Shown: piece by piece, positions 34,166 through 43,174 of the stretch
Layout: each line of letters opens with the position of its first letter
Position numbering within the stretch: position 1 is the stretch's first letter
Assembly: GCA_029777945.1 (NCBI GenBank)
Contig: JAKORG010000019.1
Coordinates: 24,337-88,336 of the forward strand
DNA: 64,000 bases
Direction of reading: 5' to 3'
Origin: Deltaproteobacteria bacterium
Lineage (GTDB): Bacteria > Desulfobacterota > Syntrophorhabdia > Syntrophorhabdales > Syntrophorhabdaceae
Program-made: the position numbers and the translations under genes
Notes under the pieces: model-generated
What the model saw: only the letters and a program-made list of their open reading frames with translations
The model's database searches: none
Told to the model about the DNA's origin: nothing

Positions 34166-36250
34166 TTATCCGTTAATTACCTGTCTTTCTTGCCCAAAGT
34201 AATGTTCGTTTCTATACCTGTCTTTGAGTTCACCTAACTTTCCTTTATTCCAGCTTGAAATCTTTGTAAAGTAACCTGTAATCCTTGTTATACCATCTAC
34301 ATCTTTTGAACCACAGTAAGAGCATGTATTGCTTAAACCCCTTGATGTTCTGTGGCATTTGTTGCATGTAGTAAACTCAGGAGAAAAGGCAATCTGGTCA
34401 TTTGTTGTGTAGCGGAATGTCTTTATTACAAAATCAGCTATTGCCTCTTTCGTTGGATGGGCCTCTCCAAGCCAGATGTGGGATATAGAGCCTGCTTCAA
34501 TAAGGGGATGGAATTTACCTTCATTTGTTACCCTTTCAATGGGGTTCATAGGTGTATGGACATTTAGATGCGTTGAGTTTGTATAGTATATCTCACCTGA
34601 TGCTATATCACCCTTTACAATCCTACCAGATGTAGGGGAAAAATATCTTAAATCGAGCCTTGCAAACCTGTAACTTGTGCTTTCTGCAGGAGTCTGTTCA
34701 AGGACAACCTTTAGCTTTTCACTCTCTCTTATTTTATTTGTCAGTAGATTCAAGTGAGATATAACTTTTAGTCCGAATTTCATTGCCCTGTTTGACTCGT
34801 GGAGCTCTTCGCCTAAATGCACCTGAACCATCTCATTAAGACCGACCATGCCGATTAAGTGCGTTGCAATGTCAAACCTTAGATAGGGCATATCATCCTG
34901 CTTCATTGTTAAAAGGGATAGAGGTCCGTTTTCACCAAGGGCTAAAAGCTTTTCAAGAAATGCCCTTTTTTCTTTGTGGGCACGAATTGCCAATATAAAC
35001 CTCTCGGTGAGAAGGTCAAAAAGCCTCGTGTCATTTCCCTTTGCTAAATAGACAATTCTTGGCAGATTCAAGGATACATTCTGTAATGCACAGTATCTCA
35101 TCCTCCAGGGCTCTTTAGCGTCCTTTAAGTCCCTTTCCTCAAGTTTAAAACTCAAGCGACAGCACTCTGATATTTTTGCAGTCTCACCCCTGTCAAAGAC
35201 AAAGTATGTGTTACCTTTATCAGATGCTACATCGCATATATGATAGAGAAAATCCTGCCAGCCCTCTGTCTTGAAAAATTTTTCTGTAATATGGACTAAG
35301 GGTTTTGGAAAGAAAAATGGCCTTCCTGCACCATCTCCTTCTTTATAAACTTCAAAGAGCTTCCAGACGAACCTCTGGGCTTCTTTTTCATATTCCCCGT
35401 ATGTTTTGCCAGTATATACACCACCTGGACCTATGGCAGGTGTTTTTTCAAAGTGTTTCGGTATCTCCCAGTATAGATTAATATCAGAAAATATGGCCTG
35501 TCCTCCCCTTGCCACTGCCTGCTGGGAGAATTCAAATATGAGCATCTGGGCAAGCTGCTTTACATCATTGTCAGACATGCCTTCAAGGTATGGAGCAAAG
35601 AATATATTTATGGCATCCCAGCCAATGGCACCGGCAAAGTTGCTCTGTAAAGCAGCAGCAAACTTTACTAAGTGGGCAAAGAGCACTTCAGGGTGTTTTG
35701 CTGGTTTTGCCATAGACAACGAGTGAGGTAGATTTAGACCAAATCTTTTTATATATTCAAGGGATTGACCGCTACAGTAAGGTCTGTCTATGAAGCCTAA
35801 ATCGTGAAGATGTATGTCTCCATTCATGTGGGCATCTGCCACATCTTGAGAGAATACAGCTAAAAGGGCATATTCTTTTTTAATCCTCTCTGCAAGGGTG
35901 AGGTTAGTTGCTTCAGGTCCATGTGGGACATTTGCATTTTCTTTGTTTGGGTGGAGTATAAGACTATCCACATCGTATATAGGCATACCAAGCCTTGTGT
36001 GCATCTTCCTTGCTGTTTCAAGACCCCTTTCTATGAGTTTTGCGTTGACAATCTCCCTTATGAGGGGTGCTGTGACCATCTTTACCCCTGCTTTTCTTAT
36101 GGTCTGTTCCACTTCAATGCTTATCTGATTAGCAGTCTCTTCGTCAATGAGGGTCTCTCTTATAAGGGCATTGACTATTTTTTCTCTATTCCAATCAGAA
36201 ATCGTCTCTTCCGATGTCCTAACGAAGAGATTAATATCCGTTGTTTCCAT
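34166..36250 (-). CDS. nrdD: Anaerobic (class III) ribonucleoside-triphosphate reductase
   Basis: 694 residues. An N-terminal ATP cone (about 1-95, KIVNALIRETLIDEETANQI) provides allosteric control. The ten-stranded barrel follows, with DIHLHDLGF and NLPRIVYLAKG. The C-terminal zinc site has CNKCHRTSRG and CSYCGS. The glycyl radical site is in RITGYFTK, about 25 residues from the end. It makes dNTPs without oxygen. The start at 36250 has the SD GGGGGAAC, and tandem NrdR-like boxes stand just upstream. Confidence 0.95.
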   Translation of the reverse strand: METTDINLFVRTSEETISDWNREKIVNALIRETLIDEETANQISIEVEQTIRKAGVKMVTAPLIREIVNAKLIERGLETARKMHTRLGMPIYDVDSLILHPNKENANVPHGPEATNLTLAERIKKEYALLAVFSQDVADAHMNGDIHLHDLGFIDRPYCSGQSLEYIKRFGLNLPHSLSMAKPAKHPEVLFAHLVKFAAALQSNFAGAIGWDAINIFFAPYLEGMSDNDVKQLAQMLIFEFSQQAVARGGQAIFSDINLYWEIPKHFEKTPAIGPGGVYTGKTYGEYEKEAQRFVWKLFEVYKEGDGAGRPFFFPKPLVHITEKFFKTEGWQDFLYHICDVASDKGNTYFVFDRGETAKISECCRLSFKLEERDLKDAKEPWRMRYCALQNVSLNLPRIVYLAKGNDTRLFDLLTERFILAIRAHKEKRAFLEKLLALGENGPLSLLTMKQDDMPYLRFDIATHLIGMVGLNEMVQVHLGEELHESNRAMKFGLKVISHLNLLTNKIRESEKLKVVLEQTPAESTSYRFARLDLRYFSPTSGRIVKGDIASGEIYYTNSTHLNVHTPMNPIERVTNEGKFHPLIEAGSISHIWLGEAHPTKEAIADFVIKTFRYTTNDQIAFSPEFTTCNKCHRTSRGLSNTCSYCGSKDVDGITRITGYFTKISSWNKGKLGELKDRYRNEHYFGQERQVING

Positions 36251-36265
36251 TGTTCCCCCTTTATA

Positions 36266-36312
36266 CCACTATATTTAGTAGGCTGACTAAATATATATAC
36301 TATATTTAGCGA
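36266..36312. promoter_or_regulatory. Tandem NrdR boxes upstream of nrdD
   Basis: Two copies of CTATATTTAG (36269-36278 and 36300-36309), centred on 16-base near-palindromes like the NrdR box ACACTATATATAGTGT. They are 31 bases apart start to start, three helical turns, as known for NrdR. They overlap TATA-rich -10 candidates of nrdD, so NrdR with dATP should repress the operon. Confidence 0.75.
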
Positions 36313-36390
36313 TTTAATCTGTCAAGAAATTTTTAAAAGTTTTTTGCAATCGGAGATGATAATATACCACTACCTAATTTTATTTTCTCC

Positions 36391-37368
36391 TTAAACCCTT
36401 TCAGACTTAAGAATCATTGCAGATTCTTCAGGTGTTGTGGGAACCACATAGAATTCATCTTCTCTTTTGTATTTGGAGGAACGGAGATCTCTTGGCATGA
36501 TTTCAATATGCCAGTGAAAATAATCATCTATTAAAAGCGCCTCTTCCTGCCAGGGTATTTTCATCATATTAGGCGATGTATGAATCACAATAGTATAAGC
36601 ATTGGTTAATCGCTCTATGCGTTTCATTGTGCTTGTAAAAATGGAGATAAAATCTATCTTTTTATCTTCTTCTTGAGGATTTTCAAAATGGGCACTATGA
36701 TAGCGGGGGATAATCCATACCTCAAAAGGAAATCTCGAGGCAAAGGGACAAAAGGCTAAAAAATTGTTATTTATGGCCACAACCCTTTTATTCTGTCTTA
36801 TTTCCTGTGAAATAATGTCACAAAATAAACATCTTTCCTTTTTGCTGAAATGTATCCTTGACTGATAAAACTCAAGCCCTAATCGTTGAGGTATTATGGG
36901 TGTTGCAAGGACATGGGAGTGGGGATGAAATATATATGAGCCTGCAAGCTCACCGTGGTTTTTAAATATAAGGATATATTTAAACCTCTTGTCTTTTTTT
37001 AAATCTAAAATCCTGTCTTTATATAAATCTACGAGATTTATAAACTCCTTTTCTGTGAAGGCCGACATGGTTTTATTGTGGTTTGGATTTTCCACAATAA
37101 TCTCGTGCGCGCCCACATTATCCATCTTGTCATAGATACCTTCTGCCCTTTTATTTTCCTGTGCCTCAATGATAAAAATTGGATTAGAGGCAGGAAAGCA
37201 GCGAACAGCCCATGAACCGTCTTCGTTTTTTATCTCCTTTATCTTTGGTGGTGTAAGGTTTTCGTTTCCAGGACAAAAAAGGCATGTACCCAAAGATGAG
37301 CGTTTAATGATCGTGTATCCTACTACACACCAGTTACCTGTAACAGGGTCCCTTCTTAATTCTGCCAT
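36391..37368 (-). CDS. GalT-like nucleotidyltransferase (galactose-1-phosphate uridylyltransferase family)
   Basis: 325 residues. The zinc-binding pair CLFCPGNE is near residue 30, and GSWAVRCFPASNP matches the nucleotide site. The active-site triad reads FHPHSHVLATP, whereas GalT proteins have HPHxQ. The C-terminal HWHIEIMPRDLR is the second metal/sugar site. It could be GalT, or an ADP-glucose phosphorylase-type enzyme of the same superfamily. It is transcribed alone, divergently from ftsH. Confidence 0.82.
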   Translation of the reverse strand: MAELRRDPVTGNWCVVGYTIIKRSSLGTCLFCPGNENLTPPKIKEIKNEDGSWAVRCFPASNPIFIIEAQENKRAEGIYDKMDNVGAHEIIVENPNHNKTMSAFTEKEFINLVDLYKDRILDLKKDKRFKYILIFKNHGELAGSYIFHPHSHVLATPIIPQRLGLEFYQSRIHFSKKERCLFCDIISQEIRQNKRVVAINNNFLAFCPFASRFPFEVWIIPRYHSAHFENPQEEDKKIDFISIFTSTMKRIERLTNAYTIVIHTSPNMMKIPWQEEALLIDDYFHWHIEIMPRDLRSSKYKREDEFYVVPTTPEESAMILKSERV

Positions 37369-37488
37369 TTAAACTAATCATAGTCTACAAAGCATCTTTT
37401 GTCAATTTTAATTAAAAATTTGATGATAAAAAGGCATATGGTTTAAAATCTATTGAAAATAAAAGGCTTTATATGGTAAAACCCATAT

Positions 37489-39318
37489 ATGTCAAAAAAC
37501 ACAAATACAAACCCAATAAACAAAAACATCTTTATATGGCTTTTTATAGTTCTTTTAGGTCTTTTTATCTTCAATGTCTACTATAAACCCAAAAAAACTT
37601 ATGAACAGGTAATATTCAGCGATTTTGTAGAGGCAGTGAAGGCAAACAGCATCCTTGCCGTGACCATCCAGGGTAAAAATATCTACGGCACATATAAAGA
37701 CGGAAGGGAATTCAAAAGTTATGCCCCTGATGACCCAGAGTTGATGAAAATACTCAGGGAACACAATGTTAAAATAAATGCAAAACCAGATGAAGAATCA
37801 AGTTTCTGGCAGAATATATTTATATCGTGGTTCCCCATGCTATTACTCATCGGTGTATGGATCTTTTTCATGAGACAGATGCAATCAGGCGGCGGGAAGG
37901 CAATGGCATTTGGTAAAAGCCGGGCAAGGCTTTTTACGAGCAAAGAAAACAAGGTAACTTTTAAGGATGTGGCCGGCGTTGACGAGGCAAAGGAAGAGCT
38001 ACAAGAAATTATTGAATTTCTAACAGACCCTAAAAAGTTTACAAAGCTTGGTGGCAGGATACCCAAAGGTGTTTTACTCGTTGGCCCACCAGGCACAGGA
38101 AAGACCCTTCTTGCAAGGGCCATTGCAGGTGAGGCAAATGTGCCCTTTTTCAGTATAAGCGGTTCAGACTTTGTCGAAATGTTTGTGGGTGTTGGTGCAT
38201 CGCGCGTGCGAGATTTGTTCAATCAAGGTAAAAAAAATGCCCCTTGCATAATCTTTATAGACGAAATAGATGCAGTGGGAAGGCATAGGGGCGCAGGGCT
38301 TGGCGGTGGTCATGACGAAAGGGAACAGACTCTAAATCAACTCCTCGTAGAGATGGACGGGTTTGAATCAAATGAAGGTGTTATTGTCATGTCTGCAACA
38401 AATAGACCTGATGTGCTGGATCCAGCCTTACTAAGACCTGGCAGGTTTGACAGACAGATAGTGGTTACAACGCCGGATGTAAAGGGAAGAGAGGCCATAC
38501 TAAAGGTGCATACAAGAAAAACAGTGCTTGCCGATAATGTGGACTTAACGATAATTGCCAGGGGAACACCGGGGTTTTCCGGTGCTGATTTAGAAAACCT
38601 TGTAAACGAGGCTGCACTAATTGCTGCGAGAAGAGGCAAAACAGCCATAGAAATGGAAGACTTTGAACACGCTAAGGATAAAGTACTCATGGGTGTTGAG
38701 AGAAGGAGCATGATAATCCCCTTTGAAGAGAGAAAGATTGCAGCATACCATGAGGCAGGCCATGCCCTTGTGGCAAAGATGTTGCCCAATGCAGATCCCA
38801 TCCACAAGGTAACGATAATCCCAAGGGGCAGGGCACTGGGCGTAACCCAGCAATTACCTATAGACGACAGGCACACATATTCAAAGGAATATCTCATAGA
38901 TAATATCACAATACTGCTTGGCGGAAGGGTTGCAGAAGAGATCGTTCTAAAAAAATCCACAACAGGTGCAGGAAATGATATAGAACGGGCTACAGAGATA
39001 GCAAGGAAGATGATATGTGAGTGGGGCATGAGTGAGAGGTTAGGCCCACTTAGCTATGGAAAAAATGAGGAACACATCTTCCTCGGGAAAGAGATTGCAA
39101 GACATCGCGACTTCAGTGAAAAAACAGCTCAAGAGATAGATGAAGAGCTTCGCAACCTCATAAATAGCTGTTTTGAGAGGGCAAAGGAAATATTATTAAC
39201 CAACATTACAACGCTCCATACAATAGCAAATGCATTGCTTGAAAAAGAGTCTCTCGACGGTCAGGAGATAGACCATATCATCAGAGAAACCCAAGGTGAA
39301 AAACAGGCTATTGCATAA
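37489..39318 (+). CDS. ftsH: ATP-dependent zinc metalloprotease FtsH
   Basis: 609 residues. There are two membrane helices (about 12-30 and 109-127) around a periplasmic domain, then an AAA module with Walker [14 protein letters not shown], pore loop [13 protein letters not shown], Walker [13 protein letters not shown] and the [20 protein letters not shown]. The zinc protease motif is HEAGHALV with a third ligand in the later LGGRVAEE region. It degrades membrane and short-lived proteins. It is the first gene of ftsH-folP-cdaA-cdaR-pdxJ. No SD is seen. Confidence 0.97.
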   Translation: MSKNTNTNPINKNIFIWLFIVLLGLFIFNVYYKPKKTYEQVIFSDFVEAVKANSILAVTIQGKNIYGTYKDGREFKSYAPDDPELMKILREHNVKINAKPDEESSFWQNIFISWFPMLLLIGVWIFFMRQMQSGGGKAMAFGKSRARLFTSKENKVTFKDVAGVDEAKEELQEIIEFLTDPKKFTKLGGRIPKGVLLVGPPGTGKTLLARAIAGEANVPFFSISGSDFVEMFVGVGASRVRDLFNQGKKNAPCIIFIDEIDAVGRHRGAGLGGGHDEREQTLNQLLVEMDGFESNEGVIVMSATNRPDVLDPALLRPGRFDRQIVVTTPDVKGREAILKVHTRKTVLADNVDLTIIARGTPGFSGADLENLVNEAALIAARRGKTAIEMEDFEHAKDKVLMGVERRSMIIPFEERKIAAYHEAGHALVAKMLPNADPIHKVTIIPRGRALGVTQQLPIDDRHTYSKEYLIDNITILLGGRVAEEIVLKKSTTGAGNDIERATEIARKMICEWGMSERLGPLSYGKNEEHIFLGKEIARHRDFSEKTAQEIDEELRNLINSCFERAKEILLTNITTLHTIANALLEKESLDGQEIDHIIRETQGEKQAIA

Positions 39319-40114
39319 AGAAATACCCCTTATAATGGGGATTCTTAATGTTACACCCGATTCGTTTTATGATGGAGGCAGATATATAAAATTAGAAGAT
39401 GCCTTAAAACGTGCCTTGGAGATGATAGAGGAGGGTGCAGACATCATCGATGTGGGAGGTGAATCTACAAGGCCCTTTTCAGAGCCCGCATCTACCTATG
39501 AAGAATTAAAAAGGGTTATCCCTGTGATAGAGCATATCAGGGCGCAAACAGATATTCCAATATCAATAGATACGTATAAATCAGAGGTTGCTAAAGAGGC
39601 CCTTTGTGCTGGAGCCGATATAGTAAACGATATCAGTGGATTTGGATTTGATGAAAAAATGGCTGAAACAGTTGCAAGATTTAATGCCTATGCAGTAATA
39701 ATGCATATAAAAGGCATACCCCGGGATATGCAGCTAAACCCTTATTACGATGATGTAATAGGGGAAATTATTGAATATTTTAAGGAAAGGCTCAATTTTG
39801 CCTTATCCTCTGGTATAGAGAGAGAAAAAATTATCCTCGATCCAGGTATTGGTTTTGGTAAAAGGGTAGAAGACAACCTTAAGATAATTAAAGAGTTGAG
39901 AAGATTTAAAGAATTTGGGTTACCTTTACTTATAGGCACCTCAATGAAATCTTTTATAGGTCATGTAACAGGTTCTGATGTGAACGAAAGGGTTGAAGGA
40001 ACCCTTGCAAGCATTGCAATATCTATATGGAATGGAGCAGATATCGTAAGGGTTCACGATGTAAAAAAGGCAAAGAAGGTCATAAAACTCGTAGATGCGG
40101 TTATAAAATCATGA
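39296..40114 (+). CDS. folP: Dihydropteroate synthase
   Basis: 272 residues. Motifs [55 protein letters not shown] and the basic GTSMKSFIG are the conserved pterin and pABA sites. The start is GTG at 39296, overlapping ftsH by 23 bases, as is common for this pair. It makes dihydropteroate for folate. Confidence 0.95.
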   Translation: MKNRLLHKEIPLIMGILNVTPDSFYDGGRYIKLEDALKRALEMIEEGADIIDVGGESTRPFSEPASTYEELKRVIPVIEHIRAQTDIPISIDTYKSEVAKEALCAGADIVNDISGFGFDEKMAETVARFNAYAVIMHIKGIPRDMQLNPYYDDVIGEIIEYFKERLNFALSSGIEREKIILDPGIGFGKRVEDNLKIIKELRRFKEFGLPLLIGTSMKSFIGHVTGSDVNERVEGTLASIAISIWNGADIVRVHDVKKAKKVIKLVDAVIKS

Positions 40115-40857
40115 CAGAACTAATAAGATGGCAAGATATCCTTGATATTGTCGTGGTATCCATTATTATATACAGGGGGCTTTTGTTCATAAAAGGCACA
40201 AGGGCCATTCAGCTGCTCATAGGTGTCATTATAGTCCTTTTTATATTCTATGTTTCAAAAAAACTCGAATTATTTACCTTAAACTGGATTTTGAACAACT
40301 TTGTGGGCTCCATCATCATAATACTTGTTGTTATATTTCAAGATGATATTAGAAGGATGCTTCTTGCCATTGGAAGAAGCCCCTTTTTAAGAAAGATTTC
40401 CTATATTGAAGAGACCAGGTTCTACGATAATATTGCAAATGCTTGTAATATCATGGGCAAGAGAAAAACAGGCGCCCTCATCGTGATAGAAAGGGATGTG
40501 GGATTGGAAGAATTTATGGAGATAGGCGTAAGGCTCGATGCAGAGGTGAACACAGAACTAATTTTAAGTATATTCCATCCAGGCTCACCCCTCCATGATG
40601 GAGCCACCATCATAAGGGAGGGTAGGATAAGGGCTGCAGGTTGCATACTTCCCCTTACCCAGAGAGAGGATATAGACAAAAGCTTTGGAACAAGACACAG
40701 GGCAGCCATAGGCATATCGGAGATAACAGATGCCATAGCAATTGTGGTTTCAGAAGAAAAAGGTTACATATCCTATGCCTTTAGGGGTGAAATCCATAAA
40801 AAGATTTCGGGAGATGAATTAAAATCTGTAATAAAGGAACTCTTAAAGAAAAGATGA
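40111..40857 (+). CDS. cdaA: Diadenylate cyclase (CdaA/DisA_N)
   Basis: 248 residues from the ATG at 40111, which overlaps the folP stop (ATGA). Three N-terminal membrane helices lead to the DAC domain with the catalytic PLHDGATIIREGRI (DGA) and KSFGTRHRAAIG (RHR) motifs. It makes c-di-AMP at the membrane. It is followed by cdaR, its usual regulator. An in-frame GTG-type extension to 40027 lies inside folP and is not supported. Confidence 0.95.
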   Translation: MTELIRWQDILDIVVVSIIIYRGLLFIKGTRAIQLLIGVIIVLFIFYVSKKLELFTLNWILNNFVGSIIIILVVIFQDDIRRMLLAIGRSPFLRKISYIEETRFYDNIANACNIMGKRKTGALIVIERDVGLEEFMEIGVRLDAEVNTELILSIFHPGSPLHDGATIIREGRIRAAGCILPLTQREDIDKSFGTRHRAAIGISEITDAIAIVVSEEKGYISYAFRGEIHKKISGDELKSVIKELLKKR

Positions 40858-41498
40858 TTGACTTGTTAAAAAAGTATATGCTGAACAATTTAAAACTTAA
40901 ATTGCTGTCTCTTTTTCTTGCTGTTTTATTGTGGTTTGCCATTTCATATACAGGGACCACAAAAATGACACTTTCCATTCCTGTAAACCTGGCCAATCCC
41001 CCTGAGAATCAAATAATTAAAAATATAGATCCAGACCAGGTGCTTTTATCCATAAATGGCCCTGTTTCCATTATAAAAAATTTAAGGGCAAAGGATATAA
41101 GTGTAAAACTGGATTTAAAAAATATAAAGGAAGGGAAAAATACTTTAAATCTGTTAAAAGATAATGTTCAGCTTCCCGGTGGCATTAAATTAGAGCATAT
41201 AAAACCTGACTATATCCATGTGGACACAGATACCCTGATAGAAAAGAGATTGAAGGTTGTGGTAAAGCTCGATAAAAAATGGTCAGGCATATATAAAATA
41301 AAATCGTGGTATTCTCAGTATGTGCATGTGGAAGGTGCCAAAGAATCACTCACTACAAGGGATAATATAGAAACGATTACAGTTGATGGCAATTTTTTGG
41401 AAGATGAAGAAGAAGTTTATATTGGACTTGACACAAAAGGGCTTTTTATAAAAAAAATAAAACCTGAAACTATAAAAGTGGTTATAAAAAGACTGTAA
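40854..41498 (+). CDS. cdaR: YbbR domain protein (CdaR), regulator of diadenylate cyclase
   Basis: 214 residues. One N-terminal membrane helix (LKLLSLFLAVLLWFAIS) is followed by two YbbR-type beta domains (about 38-120 and 125-214). It overlaps cdaA by 4 bases. CdaR proteins bind CdaA and tune c-di-AMP synthesis from outside the membrane. The usual third gene, glmM, does not follow; pdxJ does. Confidence 0.88.
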   Translation: MIDLLKKYMLNNLKLKLLSLFLAVLLWFAISYTGTTKMTLSIPVNLANPPENQIIKNIDPDQVLLSINGPVSIIKNLRAKDISVKLDLKNIKEGKNTLNLLKDNVQLPGGIKLEHIKPDYIHVDTDTLIEKRLKVVVKLDKKWSGIYKIKSWYSQYVHVEGAKESLTTRDNIETITVDGNFLEDEEEVYIGLDTKGLFIKKIKPETIKVVIKRL

Positions 41499-41516
41499 AA
41501 AGCAAGGAGGTAGTAT

Positions 41517-42230
41517 ATGCCAGAATTGATGGTTAATATCGACCATGTGGCAACATTAAGGCAGGCAAGGGGAACATACTTCCCAGACCCTGTTTATGCA
41601 GCAGGGATAGCAGAGATGGCAGGTGCATCGGGTATCATAGTGCATCTCAGAGAAGATAGAAGGCATATAAAAGATAGAGATTTAAGGATGTTAAGAGAGG
41701 TTGTCAGGACAAAACTCAATCTCGAAATGGCAGCAACAGATGAGATGGTAGGTATTGCTACAGAGGTGTTACCTGATATGATAACCCTTGTGCCTGAAAA
41801 GAGGGAGGAGCTTACAACAGAAGGCGGTCTCGATGTCGCATCTCTAAGGGAGAGATTAATAAAGGTCGTTAAAAAGGTTAAGGAGAAGGGCATAAAAGTG
41901 AGCATGTTCGTAGACCCCGAGGAAAAACAAATAAAGGCATCGAAAGATATGGGTGCTGACATGATAGAGATACATACAGGGAGATACTGCGATGCCATAA
42001 CAGATGTGGAAAGGGAAGAAGAATTTAAAAAGGTTGTAAAAGCGGCAAAAATGGGCAAAGAATTAGCACTTGGAGTGAATGCAGGGCATGGTTTGCATTA
42101 TCATAATGTGAGAAGGATAGCACTGATTGATGAAATAGATGAATTAAGTATCGGTCACTCAATCATAGCAAGGGCAATTTTTGTAGGGCTCGATAGGGCA
42201 ATAAGGGATATGCTCCAGTTGATAAGATAA
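41517..42230 (+). CDS. pdxJ: Pyridoxine 5'-phosphate synthase
   Basis: 237 residues, normal length. Motifs [72 protein letters not shown] and [12 protein letters not shown] cover the substrate and phosphate sites. It condenses 3-amino-2-oxopropyl phosphate with deoxyxylulose 5-phosphate. A strong SD (AAGGAGG) is 7 bases before the ATG. PLP made this way would serve the aminotransferases nearby. Confidence 0.96.
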   Translation: MPELMVNIDHVATLRQARGTYFPDPVYAAGIAEMAGASGIIVHLREDRRHIKDRDLRMLREVVRTKLNLEMAATDEMVGIATEVLPDMITLVPEKREELTTEGGLDVASLRERLIKVVKKVKEKGIKVSMFVDPEEKQIKASKDMGADMIEIHTGRYCDAITDVEREEEFKKVVKAAKMGKELALGVNAGHGLHYHNVRRIALIDEIDELSIGHSIIARAIFVGLDRAIRDMLQLIR

Positions 42231-42258
42231 TCTACCCCATCAGAAGATGGGGTAGATT
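42229..42258. terminator. Bidirectional-looking terminator hairpin after pdxJ
   Basis: Perfect 13-bp stem AATCTACCCCATC / GATGGGGTAGATT with AGAA loop, starting within the pdxJ stop codon. It lies between convergent pdxJ and the rhodanese gene. The T tract is weak on both sides. Confidence 0.8.
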
Positions 42259-42265
42259 AAATCAT

Positions 42266-43162
42266 TCATTGTTCCCAAGGTGCAGCAGGATCCTTTGTCC
42301 ATTCTTCAGTTGAACCATCATATATCTTTACATCTTTATAACCTAAAATATCAGAAAGAATTATAGCCCATGCAGTGCATGTTTTGCCTGTATCACAATA
42401 AGTAATTATCTCTTTTGTCCTGTCAGTGCCGATTACACTGGTGGCTGCCTTTTCAAGTTCTTCTTTTGTTTTTAACGTTGAATCTTGGTTAAAGGCAAGG
42501 GAGTTTGGTAAATTTACTGCATTTTTTATGCGACCTGGTTTTGCCACAAAATCTAATTTTTTCTTTCCCTGAAAAAAATCAGGTTCTCTAACATCCACAA
42601 GAACTGCCTTATCAATTCTTGACATGACATAATTCTTATCAACGATAAGATTTTTATTTATTTCTCCCTTATATGTCTTTGATTTTGGTTTTACCTGCTC
42701 TGTAGAGATAGCCTTTTTCTCTGCTACCCATTTGTTGTATCCTCCATCAAGCATGGAAACATTCTTTACACCTGCATATTTTAATGTCCATACCACTCTT
42801 GTCATATCAAATTTATCAGGGGGCGTGTCTGTTTTTCCAACTACTACTACATGGGTTTCAGGTGTAATACCAGAAGAGCCTATTAAATCAAATAAGTCAT
42901 CCATAGCAGGTAATTCATTTCTCATGCCTCCCTTTGATATTGCCCATGAGCCATAAAATACATTTACCGAATTTGGAATATGGCCTGCCTTATATTCCTC
43001 TACCTTTCTTACATCAACGATCACAACATTGGGATTGTTTATATTTTTTTCAAGCCAGCCAGCCGTGACAGCTGGTTCCTTTGAAAGTGCAAAAGAAACG
43101 CTAATAAAAATTAAAAGCAAACTAAAAAATGTAACCTTTTTTAATAGCCTTAAATTAAATAT
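42266..43162 (-). CDS. Exported tandem-rhodanese thiosulfate sulfurtransferase
   Basis: Two rhodanese domains (first about 30-150, second about 165-295). The catalytic cysteine of the second domain is in ITYCDTGKTCTAW. The N-terminus is a signal peptide. The annotated-looking TTG at 43120 cuts into its hydrophobic core, while an in-frame ATA at 43162 gives a complete signal (FNLRLLKKVTFFSLLLIF...) with SD AGGAGG four bases away. I chose that start, giving 298 residues. It moves sulfane sulphur in the periplasm and follows the multihaem cytochrome gene by 12 bases. Confidence 0.8.
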   Translation of the reverse strand: MFNLRLLKKVTFFSLLLIFISVSFALSKEPAVTAGWLEKNINNPNVVIVDVRKVEEYKAGHIPNSVNVFYGSWAISKGGMRNELPAMDDLFDLIGSSGITPETHVVVVGKTDTPPDKFDMTRVVWTLKYAGVKNVSMLDGGYNKWVAEKKAISTEQVKPKSKTYKGEINKNLIVDKNYVMSRIDKAVLVDVREPDFFQGKKKLDFVAKPGRIKNAVNLPNSLAFNQDSTLKTKEELEKAATSVIGTDRTKEIITYCDTGKTCTAWAIILSDILGYKDVKIYDGSTEEWTKDPAAPWEQ

Positions 43163-43174
43163 AAACCCTCCTTT

